Source of the DNA: BMS3ABIN04 sp964553325
GTDB taxonomy: Bacteria > Bacteroidota > Ignavibacteria > Ignavibacteriales > Melioribacteraceae
Assembly (NCBI GenBank): GCA_964553325.1
Contig: CAZKKI010000008.1
Coordinates: 1-24,672, forward strand
Length of the DNA: 24,672 nt
Direction of reading: 5' to 3'
A program made the translations under genes and the position numbers. The notes under the pieces were generated by a model. The model was not told where the DNA came from, ran no database searches, and saw only the letters and a list, made by a program, of their open reading frames with translations. Of the stretch, positions 1-7,872 are shown piece after piece (position 1 is the first letter of the stretch; each line of letters starts with the position of its first letter).

Positions 1-441
1 AATATTTAAATAATATTTCTCTTCTACATTACCTTTATCGTCAAGTTCATAATTTAAAGAGAGTAATCTGATTGCAATTTGAGTTATTCCGTATGGTTGG
101 GCACTTAAATATTTTTCAAGCTCCGATATCAACTCATGATTTTTATACTTGCCGAAATGATCCATAAATTCATTGTAATAATTTTTTCCGGTATCCAACA
201 AATTCGCATCGTTTTGAAATGTGGGGGTCAAACTGCACGCTATTTGCATCAGTTCGTAGAATTGCGGGACTTCAACGGTTATTTTTTCATTGGAAGATTT
301 TCCGATATTTACCGTCGGTTGAAAATAATCGATTGCTTTATTTCTAACAAAATCCGGATCGATTAAATAAACGATTGTCAAGATAATAACGGGAAGCAAA
401 AGAATTCCCGCTGTAACGCCGATATATTTTAATATTTTCAT
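1..441 (-). CDS. Partial protein of unknown function with N-terminal hydrophobic segment
   Basis: An open frame starts at an ATG at 441 and runs without a stop for 147 codons off the left edge, so the C-terminus is missing. The N-terminus (MKILKYIGVTAGILLLPV and on to about residue 26) is one hydrophobic stretch without a lipobox. It is either a signal peptide or a signal anchor, so the rest is outside the cytoplasm. The following region is mixed helical and charged, with a fragment KITVEVPQFYELMQIACSLT. In style this recalls uncharacterised peptidase-like proteins of Bacteroidota (DUF4932-type), but that is only an impression and I do not assign a function. The ribosome binding site is weak. 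It lies 50 bases downstream of the heme lipoprotein gene in the same direction and could be co-transcribed with it. Confidence 0.7.
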   Translation of the reverse strand, partial: MKILKYIGVTAGILLLPVIILTIVYLIDPDFVRNKAIDYFQPTVNIGKSSNEKITVEVPQFYELMQIACSLTPTFQNDANLLDTGKNYYNEFMDHFGKYKNHELISELEKYLSAQPYGITQIAIRLLSLNYELDDKGNVEEKYYLNI

Positions 442-491
442 AATACCGCTTTACAGCTGATAAACCTCTACACAAGATAAGCGAGTATTTG

Positions 492-980
492 TTACTTTTC
501 AATTTTAAATTCTTGATTATCGAACACCGGACGGGACGGCACTTTAACTATATTGTACGCAAACTTCGTTATTTTATGGCATTCGTTACAAGTGTTGGTA
601 AATTCTTCAAAACTTCTCTTAAAAATATTCATGTTTTTTCTTTCCACCGCAACGCTTACTTTTTTCAAAGCAGGATTAATCATATCAATATCTTTGCTTT
701 CCGTTCTATCGCTTTGGAAAACTTTAATATCGTCGAATAACTCGTTCAACTCGTGAATTTCAAAGTCGGCAAGTTCCCAATTTCCGTTAATCCCGGCAAA
801 CCATAATTTCGAGTGATGAATTTGCACTCCGCTCATTATCTCACCGAAACCCGGTTTGTACGATCGGGCTAAAGCCGTTTCCAGACTGTCGATTCGTTTC
901 CGCAAAAAATCGATTTCGTCATTTCGACTACTACACGAAACAATTGTAATTAAAGCTAAAATTAAAACCGGAGTTTTCAT
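492..980 (-). CDS. Small lipoprotein with one c-type heme site (CxxCH)
   Basis: The product is a 162-residue exported electron-carrier-like lipoprotein. The signal peptide MKTPVLILALITIVSC ends in a lipobox with Cys16, so the mature protein should be membrane-anchored. A short heptad-like segment (about 20-40) follows. Then comes a helical region with a paired histidine (H55-H56) in IHHSKLWFAGINGNWELAD, and near the C-terminus a single heme attachment motif CNECH (C131, C134, H135). Similar short CxxCH lipoproteins with the HHxKLWFAG segment occur in Bacteroidota/Ignavibacteria; their partner is not known to me. The frame is open up to 1136, but the start at 980 is chosen because it opens the signal peptide and has an AAGGAA Shine-Dalgarno about 8 bases upstream. 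One of the paired histidines is a plausible sixth heme ligand (inference). Confidence 0.85.
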   Translation of the reverse strand: MKTPVLILALITIVSCSSRNDEIDFLRKRIDSLETALARSYKPGFGEIMSGVQIHHSKLWFAGINGNWELADFEIHELNELFDDIKVFQSDRTESKDIDMINPALKKVSVAVERKNMNIFKRSFEEFTNTCNECHKITKFAYNIVKVPSRPVFDNQEFKIEK

Positions 981-1618
981 TTTTATATTCCTTGTTAAAA
1001 GTGAAATCGTATTTGCAGTGCTTGTTATTCGAATTCCGGGAAATAAATTAACACTCACGATATTTAAGCCGAGGAATAACTTGTACTCATTTTCAAATAA
1101 TTCGTAATGCACCAACTTCTTGTTAAACTCCGACAAATAATTTTTGTCTTCCTCGTAATATTCTGCTTTTTGTAATTTTCGCCGGCTAATTTTTTATATA
1201 TCAATATCCTCTTAAAACACGATTAACGTAAACCGCCGTGTATTCTTCAAAATTTTCTGTCTTTGTAAAACCGCTTTGAATTTTAATGTTTTAATAAAAT
1301 ACAAACAAATCAACATAAAATTATTCGGAATCTTTATAGCTTTTGGTTTCTCTAAAAGAATTAAACTACATATTCAATTTAACAAATAATTTGTTTTAGC
1401 AAGAACCGTGGATACGGTTTGATTTGGAAAGTTTTTAAAGAATTGCTTTTTTAATTCTTTTTGAAATGTAGTTTTACATATTCAATTTCTTTATCCACAA
1501 CAAATGAGCAGCGCAGACACATTTCTTCTAAATCACCCGACAAAATCTAAAGCCTTACGGATAATTTGGAAATTAAGTTGTAAATTTAGCCGTTGTTATT
1601 CAATTTTTTCGAACTTGT
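981..1618. other. Non-coding stretch with short repeats
   Basis: This 638-base AT-rich gap separates two divergent genes and holds no convincing coding frame or tRNA. Its middle contains several short repeats. A 13-base direct repeat ACATATTCAATTT lies at 1368-1380 and 1476-1488. An odd-length palindrome AACAAATAATTTGTT lies at 1381-1395. A small hairpin (AACCGT, loop GGAT, ACGGTT) lies at 1404-1419, and an 8-base inverted repeat AAAGAATT/AATTCTTT at 1437-1460. The promoters of the heme lipoprotein (minus) and the threonine-synthase-like gene (plus) must lie here, but I could not place them. A degraded element or a small RNA cannot be excluded. Confidence 0.5.
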
Positions 1619-2803
1619 ATGAACTCTTATATTTACAAATGTTTCAATTGCGGAAAGGAATTTTCCCCGGCTGAAATTGAACAAAATTTTATTTATTTAT
1701 GCCCGGATTGCGGCAGCGCCGAAAAGAATAAACCGTTAGAAGGTGTTTTAACAATAGTATACGATTACGAAAGTATAAAGAAAAAACTTTCCCCTACGGA
1801 TTTTCTTAAATTACAACCCGGGAAATTTTGGCTTTATCCTTTGTTATGGCCGTTGGACTTTTCCGGATTGAACCGTATGCCGGTTACGCGGCTTGCGTTA
1901 CCCGCCGATCAATTGTTCGAGTACGAGTTAAGCGGTCGTACGGTGTCCGTTCAAGACGAAACAAGGAATCCGACATTATCTTACAAAGACCGCGCTTCTG
2001 CGCTTGTGGCATTGAAGGCGATGGAGTTGGGTATAAAAGAAATTGCGGCGGCTTCTACTGGAAACGCCGGTTCGTCGCTGGCCGGAATTTGCGCCCGGCT
2101 CGGTTTGGGAAGCAGGATCTACGTTCCGGAAAACATTCCCGATTCGAAGCGCATTCAAATCGAAGCGTACGGTGCTAAGCTCGAAATCGTTAACGGTGAC
2201 TATGATGCGGCTTTCGACAAATGCTTGGAAGACTCAACAATTCACAAATGGTACAATCGAAATACCGCCTACAATCCGCTTACGATAGAAGGGAAAAAAT
2301 CAGCGGCTTTCGATATCTTCATCTCGACAAAAGGAAATTTACCCGCCTACATTTATGTTCCGGTTGGAGACGGAGTAATAATTTCCGGACTTTTCAAAGG
2401 ATTCAAAGAACTTTCTCTTTTAGGATGGATTGATAATCCGCCTAAACTCATTGCGGTTCAATCGGAAAAAAGCGATGCGGTTGTAAGATTTTTACACTCG
2501 GGAAACTTCGAATATAAACCGGCAACAACACGCGCCGATTCCATTTCTGCCGGGGCGCCCCGTAATCTTTACATGGCAGCCGATTCGGTTAAAAATTCCG
2601 GAGGTTACGGAATTACCGTCAGCGACGGTGAAATCCTCTCGGCTCAAAAAGAATTTATCAAAGCAACCGGAATTTTATGCGAACCTTCCAGCGCAGCCAC
2701 ATACGCGGCATTCAAAAAAAATCCGCACGACAATTCCCTGCTGCTTATTACCGGCAACGGATTGAAAGACGCCGCAGCGCTGACATCGAACGAAAAGGAA
2801 TGA
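1619..2803 (+). CDS. thrC: Threonine synthase-like PLP-dependent enzyme
   Basis: This 394-residue fold-type II PLP enzyme most likely is threonine synthase, converting O-phosphohomoserine to threonine in the cytoplasm. An N-terminal zinc ribbon is seen as CFNC (C8, C11) and CPDC (C28, C31), as in many zinc-ribbon threonine synthases. The PLP lysine is K123 in NPTLSYKDRAS. The phosphate and cofactor loop STGNAG is at 146-151, and the C-terminal ITGNGLKD segment matches the family. Length is normal. No threonine-pathway gene (thrA, thrB) lies beside it. Related PLP lyases, such as the diaminopropionate ammonia-lyase found in some anaerobic purine clusters, lack this zinc ribbon, so that alternative is less likely. 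Start: ATG at 1619 with no clear Shine-Dalgarno. It converges on the S9 peptidase gene, with 119 bases between and no clear terminator. Confidence 0.8.
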   Translation: MNSYIYKCFNCGKEFSPAEIEQNFIYLCPDCGSAEKNKPLEGVLTIVYDYESIKKKLSPTDFLKLQPGKFWLYPLLWPLDFSGLNRMPVTRLALPADQLFEYELSGRTVSVQDETRNPTLSYKDRASALVALKAMELGIKEIAAASTGNAGSSLAGICARLGLGSRIYVPENIPDSKRIQIEAYGAKLEIVNGDYDAAFDKCLEDSTIHKWYNRNTAYNPLTIEGKKSAAFDIFISTKGNLPAYIYVPVGDGVIISGLFKGFKELSLLGWIDNPPKLIAVQSEKSDAVVRFLHSGNFEYKPATTRADSISAGAPRNLYMAADSVKNSGGYGITVSDGEILSAQKEFIKATGILCEPSSAATYAAFKKNPHDNSLLLITGNGLKDAAALTSNEKE

Positions 2804-2922
2804 ACGGACTTAAATTATAAAATTCTCTTTGCGTTACTTCATTTCGCGAAAACGGATTTATTTTATTCTTTAATTTTGTTCGAAATAACATAACCGATAA
2901 ATAAATACCAGTTATCTTCTCA

Positions 2923-4974
2923 TTAATCAAAATGCAAATTCCTGACCATTTTCCTACTGTCCCACGGTGCCGGCGCTCCACCCAAATATTTGTGAAACCA
3001 TTCGAGATGAGCATTGTAATACAACGGCATTGATTTTAGAAAGCTCGGCCAGTGCCCGTCGTTCTTAAATATTATTAATCTTGAATCGATTCCTTTCAGT
3101 TGCAAATTTGTAAAGTAACGTATGCTTTGTGTGTAAGGAATTCTGTAATCTTTTTCACCGGTAATGATCAACGTCGGAGTTTTAAAATTCTCAACATATT
3201 TACTGGGCGATTTATCATCGTAATCGTTTCCCAAATCCCAATCGGAAAACCAAAGCTCTTCGGTTTCCTCGGCAAACTCCGCCAAATCGTAAATTCCCAT
3301 CATCGATGCGAGACACTTGAACCGATCGGTTTTGGCTTGAAGCAAGTTCATAAAATATCCGCCGTACGACCAGCCCATTGCGCCCATGCGGCTGCTATCG
3401 ACGTAACTTAATTTTGCAAGAGAATCGACGACATTCATCACATCGGTAAAAACTTTTCCGTCCCAATCCCGCGAGATTGCTGCGGTATAATTTTGACCGT
3501 ATCCGATTGAACCGTGAGGATTAGGGAATGCCAAAACATAACCCGCAGCAGGATAAACTTGCCAATCGAACCGGAAAGAATCCATCCATTGATATTGAGG
3601 TCCGCCGTGAACGTTAATAACCAAAGGGTATTTTTTAGCGGGATCAAATCCGTACGGTTTAATCAAAAAAGTGTGAACGGGAATTCCGTCGGCGCCTTTA
3701 ATCCATAACTGTTCAGCCGGCCGGAAATCCACTTCTTTGGAAATCGATTTATTAAACGTCGTAATATCTTCAAATCTTCCGGTATCAAAATCGAACCGTG
3801 CAAGTTCGTACGGTTTATCGATTTGTGAATAAGAGATAACCGCAAATTTTTCATCCGGTGAAATTTCGAACGACGAAACGACTTTATCTTTAATAAGTTT
3901 TTTAATTTCAAGTGTTTCTATGCTTATTTTGAACAAAGGCATATAACCTCTTTCGAAAGCGGTGAAGTAAATAAATTCGGAATCGCCGCTCCATTCGAAA
4001 TCGTTTACCCAGTTATCGAACGCTTCCGTTAATATTTTTCTTTCGCCGGTTTTACGATTATAAATTGCCAAGTTAAACATATCCGATTCGTAACCCGGGG
4101 TTTTCTGCGTTTTATATGCAATGTATTTCCCGTCGGGGGAATATTTCGGATTTCCGTCGTAACCTTCATTGTCGGAAGTAATATTATTCAAATTTGAACC
4201 GTCAAGCGCAACCGTCCAAACATCCGAATTTGTAGAACTTTCGGGATTTTCCACACGCTTCGAATCGAAAGCAACTTCGGAGAAATCGGGAGAAAAAACA
4301 TAATGGTCGCTGCCGCCGGCCGAAAAAGTAGGGGAATTGTAAAATCCCGGAGTTAAGTCGGTTAAACCGGATTCATTTAAATTTAAAAGAAAAACATGAG
4401 TATACTGTCCGTCGTTGTATTCCGTCCAATGCCTAACAAACAAACTATCGGCAAGATGTGCTTGAACCGGACCGTTCAACATTCCGCTAAGGTTCTTTTC
4501 ATTACATTCGTAATCCGTTCCGCACTCGGGAAATATTTTAGCCTGAAAAATAATTTTCGTTCCATCCGCAGAAATTTTTGGGGAAGAAATTCCGAATTTA
4601 CAATCCGTTACTTGAACGGCTTCACCACCATCAAGCGGTAATTTGAACAATTGAGGTTTACCTTCTCTTGTGGAAACAAAATAAACATACTTATCGTCTG
4701 CGCTCCAGAAAGGATTGTAATCCGCCGCTTCGTTAACCGTGAGTCGTTTCATACCGCTACCGTCGGAATTAATCAAATAAACGTCCGTATTGCTTTTCGC
4801 TTGTTTCAAATCGTTTTTTGTCGCGGTGAAAACAATTTTTTCCCCGTTGTGCGAAATTTGTTGGGAACCCACATACACCGTTTTATATAAGTCTTCAATT
4901 GTTACCGCTCTTTTGTTTTCTTGGGCAAAAACAGCCGCACAAACAAATATCAAAGTAACGATCAATCTTTTCAT
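2923..4974 (-). CDS. Secreted S9-family prolyl oligopeptidase / dipeptidyl-peptidase-like enzyme
   Basis: This 683-residue exported serine peptidase has a cleavable signal peptide (MKRLIVTLIFVCAAVFAQ), a beta-propeller of TolB/WD40-like repeats (about 25-410), and a C-terminal alpha/beta-hydrolase domain. The catalytic triad is visible: S536 in GWSYGGY, D609 in GEKDYRIP and H641 in NDGHWP. HGGPQ at 456-460 supplies the oxyanion region. Architecture and the C-terminal layout fit the S9C acylaminoacyl-peptidase/DPP5 group, which removes dipeptides or short peptides from oligopeptides in the periplasm. The precise specificity cannot be read from sequence. Start: ATG at 4974 with a strong AAAGGAGC Shine-Dalgarno about 6 bases upstream. 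It is divergent from the mocA-like gene and probably monocistronic. Confidence 0.9.
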   Translation of the reverse strand: MKRLIVTLIFVCAAVFAQENKRAVTIEDLYKTVYVGSQQISHNGEKIVFTATKNDLKQAKSNTDVYLINSDGSGMKRLTVNEAADYNPFWSADDKYVYFVSTREGKPQLFKLPLDGGEAVQVTDCKFGISSPKISADGTKIIFQAKIFPECGTDYECNEKNLSGMLNGPVQAHLADSLFVRHWTEYNDGQYTHVFLLNLNESGLTDLTPGFYNSPTFSAGGSDHYVFSPDFSEVAFDSKRVENPESSTNSDVWTVALDGSNLNNITSDNEGYDGNPKYSPDGKYIAYKTQKTPGYESDMFNLAIYNRKTGERKILTEAFDNWVNDFEWSGDSEFIYFTAFERGYMPLFKISIETLEIKKLIKDKVVSSFEISPDEKFAVISYSQIDKPYELARFDFDTGRFEDITTFNKSISKEVDFRPAEQLWIKGADGIPVHTFLIKPYGFDPAKKYPLVINVHGGPQYQWMDSFRFDWQVYPAAGYVLAFPNPHGSIGYGQNYTAAISRDWDGKVFTDVMNVVDSLAKLSYVDSSRMGAMGWSYGGYFMNLLQAKTDRFKCLASMMGIYDLAEFAEETEELWFSDWDLGNDYDDKSPSKYVENFKTPTLIITGEKDYRIPYTQSIRYFTNLQLKGIDSRLIIFKNDGHWPSFLKSMPLYYNAHLEWFHKYLGGAPAPWDSRKMVRNLHFD

Positions 4975-5052
4975 TGTTGCTCCTTTGTGTTAAATAATAA
5001 TTCTTCCGAATTTAACGGTGGAAAATCCTATCCGTTATGTTAAATTTAATTT

Positions 5053-5652
5053 ATGGAAAATTACAAAATTTTCGGATTAATACTCGCCGCCGGTCTTTCG
5101 GGGAGAATGCATTCGTTTAAACCTTTGCTCGATTACAAAGGGAAAAGTTTTATTGTCAATATTGTAGAAAAACTTTATCCCGTAACGGAAAAAATTATTG
5201 TTGTTACCGGTTATAATTCCTTTCTTTTGGAAAAACATTTGAGGGAAAATCTTTCGGAAAAGATATTCAAAAACGTGAAAACGGTATTTAACGAAAAATA
5301 CGAAAGCGGCATGTTCGGTTCTTTACAAAAAGGAATTGCTTATTGCCGGAAAGCAAATTGGGTTTTATATCATTTTACCGATCAACCGAGCTTGCCAAAA
5401 AAGTTTTATTCCGATTTTGTAAAACAAATAGACGGCAATACCGATTGGATTCAACCCGTCGGTGGTAATAGGAAAGGTCATCCGATTTTATTGGGCGAAA
5501 AGGTAATCGGAAAAATTTTAAATGCAACTGTTGATTCCGATCTGCGTACGATTTCCAAAGACGGAATAAATAAAAAATTATGGGACTGCAATTATATTGA
5601 AATCTTTAACGATATAGATACAACGGAAGATTATGAAAATCTATTGTTGTAA
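5053..5652 (+). CDS. mocA: Molybdenum cofactor cytidylyltransferase (MocA-like NTP transferase)
   Basis: This 199-residue nucleotidyltransferase is of the MobA/MocA type. MocA enzymes add CMP to molybdopterin to make the cytosine-dinucleotide cofactor used by bacterial xanthine-dehydrogenase-family enzymes. The nucleotide-binding signature GLILAAGLSGRM is at 8-19 with a following lysine K23. The MocA-type motifs NEKYESGMFGSL (80-91), TDQP (109-112, metal and nucleotide binding), GHP (142-144) and a C-terminal DIDTTEDY (187-194) are present. CTP rather than GTP use is inferred from these motifs and from the three molybdenum-hydroxylase-related genes 7-17 kb downstream; it was not tested. The gene stands alone on the plus strand, divergent from the S9 peptidase and convergent with the SDR-like gene (19 bases apart). 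Start: ATG at 5053 in an AT-rich leader without a Shine-Dalgarno. Confidence 0.82.
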   Translation: MENYKIFGLILAAGLSGRMHSFKPLLDYKGKSFIVNIVEKLYPVTEKIIVVTGYNSFLLEKHLRENLSEKIFKNVKTVFNEKYESGMFGSLQKGIAYCRKANWVLYHFTDQPSLPKKFYSDFVKQIDGNTDWIQPVGGNRKGHPILLGEKVIGKILNATVDSDLRTISKDGINKKLWDCNYIEIFNDIDTTEDYENLLL

Positions 5653-5671
5653 AAAATTACGTCAGTTCGAT

Positions 5672-6304
5672 TTAATAAATCAAAAGCGGCGTTTTTCTTA
5701 AAAAAGTCGGCTTTTCCGCTTGTTGCAATATGAAATGAGCAACATCGGCTCTGGAAATTTTTCCTCCGTTAATTCCTTCGAGATTCGTTAAAGCTTTGTA
5801 CTTTCCGGTTAGCTTTCCGTTTGTCAACATTCCCGGCCGCACAACAATCCAATTATCATATTCGTTTTTCAAAATTTGTTCTTGCTTGTCTTTATCCTCG
5901 TAAATTGTTTTGAGTAAAAGCGGGTGGAAAATCTTATCGTAGAAAAATCCGCCGTGTCCTTTGCTGTCGCCCGCACCTATTCCGGTAACAACAAGAAGTA
6001 ACGGATTAATGCCGGTATTTTTTATTGCTTTGAGTAAATTTTTTGTTCCTTCGGAAAACAAATCGACCGGTTTTCTTGTTAGCATAATTCCGACGCTGAC
6101 AACAACCGCATCAGCATTTTTCACGGACCGGACAACCGAGTCGTATGCAAGAAAATCGCCCTTTATAATTGTCAGATTTTTATCTTCAACATTCAATTTA
6201 TCCGGATTACGAACCAGTACGGTTACATTAAATCCGGAATTTAAAGCCTGTTTGAGAACTTCTTTGCCTATTCCTTTTGTCGCTCCTATAACGCTTATAT
6301 TCAT
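5672..6304 (-). CDS. NAD(P)-binding SDR/NmrA-like protein
   Basis: This 210-residue cytoplasmic protein is an atypical short-chain dehydrogenase (NAD(P)H-binding, NmrA/YwnB-like). The N-terminus is a Rossmann first strand with the glycine-rich loop GATKGIG (6-12), followed by VLVRNPDK typical of NADP(H) binders, the acidic turn KGDF and the ADAVVVSVG strand. The C-terminal GGKISRADVAHFIL segment is also characteristic of the family. Such proteins act as reductases or as redox-sensing regulators; the substrate cannot be told. The frame can be extended four codons to a TTG at 6316, but the ATG at 6304 sits directly before the Rossmann strand and is preferred. It ends 19 bases from the mocA-like gene, tail to tail. 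Confidence 0.8.
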   Translation of the reverse strand: MNISVIGATKGIGKEVLKQALNSGFNVTVLVRNPDKLNVEDKNLTIIKGDFLAYDSVVRSVKNADAVVVSVGIMLTRKPVDLFSEGTKNLLKAIKNTGINPLLLVVTGIGAGDSKGHGGFFYDKIFHPLLLKTIYEDKDKQEQILKNEYDNWIVVRPGMLTNGKLTGKYKALTNLEGINGGKISRADVAHFILQQAEKPTFLRKTPLLIY

Positions 6305-6363
6305 AACTTTACTCAATGATTAATGTTTAACGTATTTTTACAAAGATACGAATTTAAAATTAA

Positions 6364-6392
6364 AAACAGCACCTCGTAAGAGAATGCTGTTT
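6364..6392 (-). terminator. Intrinsic terminator after the OmpA-family gene
   Basis: A perfect 8-base inverted repeat AAACAGCA (6364-6371) / TGCTGTTT (6385-6392) with a 13-base loop. On the minus strand the stem is followed by TTAATTTTAA, a U-rich tail in the transcript. It lies about 84 bases past the stop of the OmpA-family gene. Confidence 0.72.
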
Positions 6393-6475
6393 ACCGAATA
6401 ACCATTCGTCCAAATCGGGAATTATTTACCTTGATTTATTTTAATTTTAATTGTTAATACTTTATTGTCATTCAT

Positions 6476-7741
6476 CTAAAATTTCACGAACTCTACTCTT
6501 CTGTTATTTGCTTTTCCTTCCGGCGTGGCGTTAGTGTCGATCGGTTTACTTTCGCCGTATCCCGTGTATTTTAACCTATCCGCGGAAATTCCCAATTGAA
6601 TAAGCTTATCCATAACGGTCTTCGCACGTTTCTTCGATAATTCCAAATTATATTCTTCGTCGCCATCGCTATCGGTATGACCTTCAACGCTGAATCTCAA
6701 GTCGGGTTTCTTTTTCATCAATTTATATATCTTGTTTATCGGTCCCATGCTCTCGGGTTTCAACGTTGCTTTGTTTACATCGAATTTTATACCGTTTACG
6801 ATAATTTTACCCTCGGTTAATACGCGATCGTAATACTTAACACCACCTTTGGCAATGCGGATATTTTTTATAAACATGTAATCTTTGTTCTCCGCTTCAA
6901 TTGTAATTCCGGTGGGATTTCCATCGAGGTGCGGAATGTTTATTAAACGCGTATCGTCCATGTAAGCTTTGAATTTTCCTTTGGTGTAGGCAATTGAAAT
7001 GTGCCTCCAACCTACATCGGGATTAACTCCCCAATTGTAATTTTCCGTTCCGGGATATCTTTTTTCGCTGTTTCCAAATTCAAGTCCGTTAACATAAATT
7101 TCCAAACGCGAACTAACACTACTGGATTGATTTTTTTTATCGTACAATTCCAACCAGTACCTAGCGTAATTTTTCCCGGGTTTGAAATAAGCATCAAATT
7201 CGATTGTGAAAACATCGGGCAGATAATCTTCATTCGAATTTTTTAAATATGGAATTATTTCCCCGCCGTCAATAAACATAATTACCGTCGTACCATCGAA
7301 CTCGGCTATTTCGGCACTTCCTCCAACTAAATCCCAACGACTGGGGAATTCACCGTTTTCTTCTTCCGGACTGGGTGCATCTTCGAAAATAACCACGTCG
7401 CCCGGCACAAAATCGTATTTTGACCATACAACTTTAGGCTGTTCGGGTTTTTTATCAGATTTAACCGCATTTTTTTCCATTCCACCCGATTTATCTTGTT
7501 CTTCCGCTTTGTTTTCTTTTTCCGATTCGCCGTCTCCTGTTACCGCTTTTTCCGCCCCTTCCTCAACGGTGTCAAAAACTTTATCAACAGCCTCATCGGC
7601 TTTTTTATTTGCCCGGTTTTCAGCTTCACGCTCAATTTTTTTCTCAACGTGTTTCTTTAATTTTTCCCAGAACTGTGCGTTGACTTTTGTCGGGACTGAA
7701 AAGGATAACATTATGACAATTGCAATTATAATTCTAGACAT
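6476..7741 (-). CDS. OmpA-family protein with lectin-like middle domain
   Basis: This 421-residue exported protein has a signal peptide (about 1-22, ending VNAQ). A highly charged helical/coiled-coil segment follows (FWEKLKKHVEKKIEREAE and on to about 66), then a Glu/Lys-rich linker to about 103. A beta-rich domain at about 110-300 contains segments such as WRHISIAYTKGKFKAYMDD, which look like a concanavalin/LamG-type fold. The C-terminus (about 312-421) is a classical OmpA domain: VEGHTDSDGDEEYN at 352-365, SKKRA, and the terminal NNRRVEF. OmpA domains bind peptidoglycan, so it probably sits between wall and outer membrane, with the middle domain presenting a carbohydrate- or protein-binding surface (inference). 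There is no beta-barrel. Start ATG at 7741 has AGAGG upstream. A terminator follows. Confidence 0.88.
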   Translation of the reverse strand: MSRIIIAIVIMLSFSVPTKVNAQFWEKLKKHVEKKIEREAENRANKKADEAVDKVFDTVEEGAEKAVTGDGESEKENKAEEQDKSGGMEKNAVKSDKKPEQPKVVWSKYDFVPGDVVIFEDAPSPEEENGEFPSRWDLVGGSAEIAEFDGTTVIMFIDGGEIIPYLKNSNEDYLPDVFTIEFDAYFKPGKNYARYWLELYDKKNQSSSVSSRLEIYVNGLEFGNSEKRYPGTENYNWGVNPDVGWRHISIAYTKGKFKAYMDDTRLINIPHLDGNPTGITIEAENKDYMFIKNIRIAKGGVKYYDRVLTEGKIIVNGIKFDVNKATLKPESMGPINKIYKLMKKKPDLRFSVEGHTDSDGDEEYNLELSKKRAKTVMDKLIQLGISADRLKYTGYGESKPIDTNATPEGKANNRRVEFVKF

Positions 7742-7837
7742 AATTTAACCTCTGTGTTTCTGAATATTTTATTTTCTAAAATAATAATTTTTTACAAATT
7801 TCGTTGGGTTATTCACCGGATTGCGACGAAAAGCAAA

Positions 7838-7865
7838 TGCGCCGGAGTTAAAACACACCGGCGCA
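7838..7865 (-). terminator. Intrinsic terminator after the Asp-box propeller gene
   Basis: A perfect GC-rich 8-base stem TGCGCCGG (7838-7845) / CCGGCGCA (7858-7865) with a 12-base loop, directly after the stop codon at 7873. On the minus strand it is followed by TTTGCTTTTCG, a moderately U-rich tail. Confidence 0.75.
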
Positions 7866-7872
7866 AAGCAAT

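Noticed and set aside
981..1136. N-terminal extension of the heme lipoprotein gene to a start at 1136
   Set aside because: It would bury the signal peptide and lipobox 52 residues inside the protein; the ATG at 980 has a good Shine-Dalgarno.
1619..2803. Diaminopropionate ammonia-lyase (YgeX), a PLP enzyme of anaerobic purine clusters
   Set aside because: The protein has an N-terminal zinc ribbon and threonine-synthase motifs, and it is 9 kb from the purine genes on the other strand.
2842..2851. Palindrome TTTCGCGAAA in the convergent gap after the threonine-synthase-like gene
   Set aside because: No loop and no adjacent T-run as a terminator needs, and no gene start nearby that it could control.
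7769..7784. Inverted repeat TTATTTT/AAAATAA upstream of the OmpA-family gene
   Set aside because: Pure A/T with a two-base centre in very AT-rich DNA; no support for an operator or terminator.
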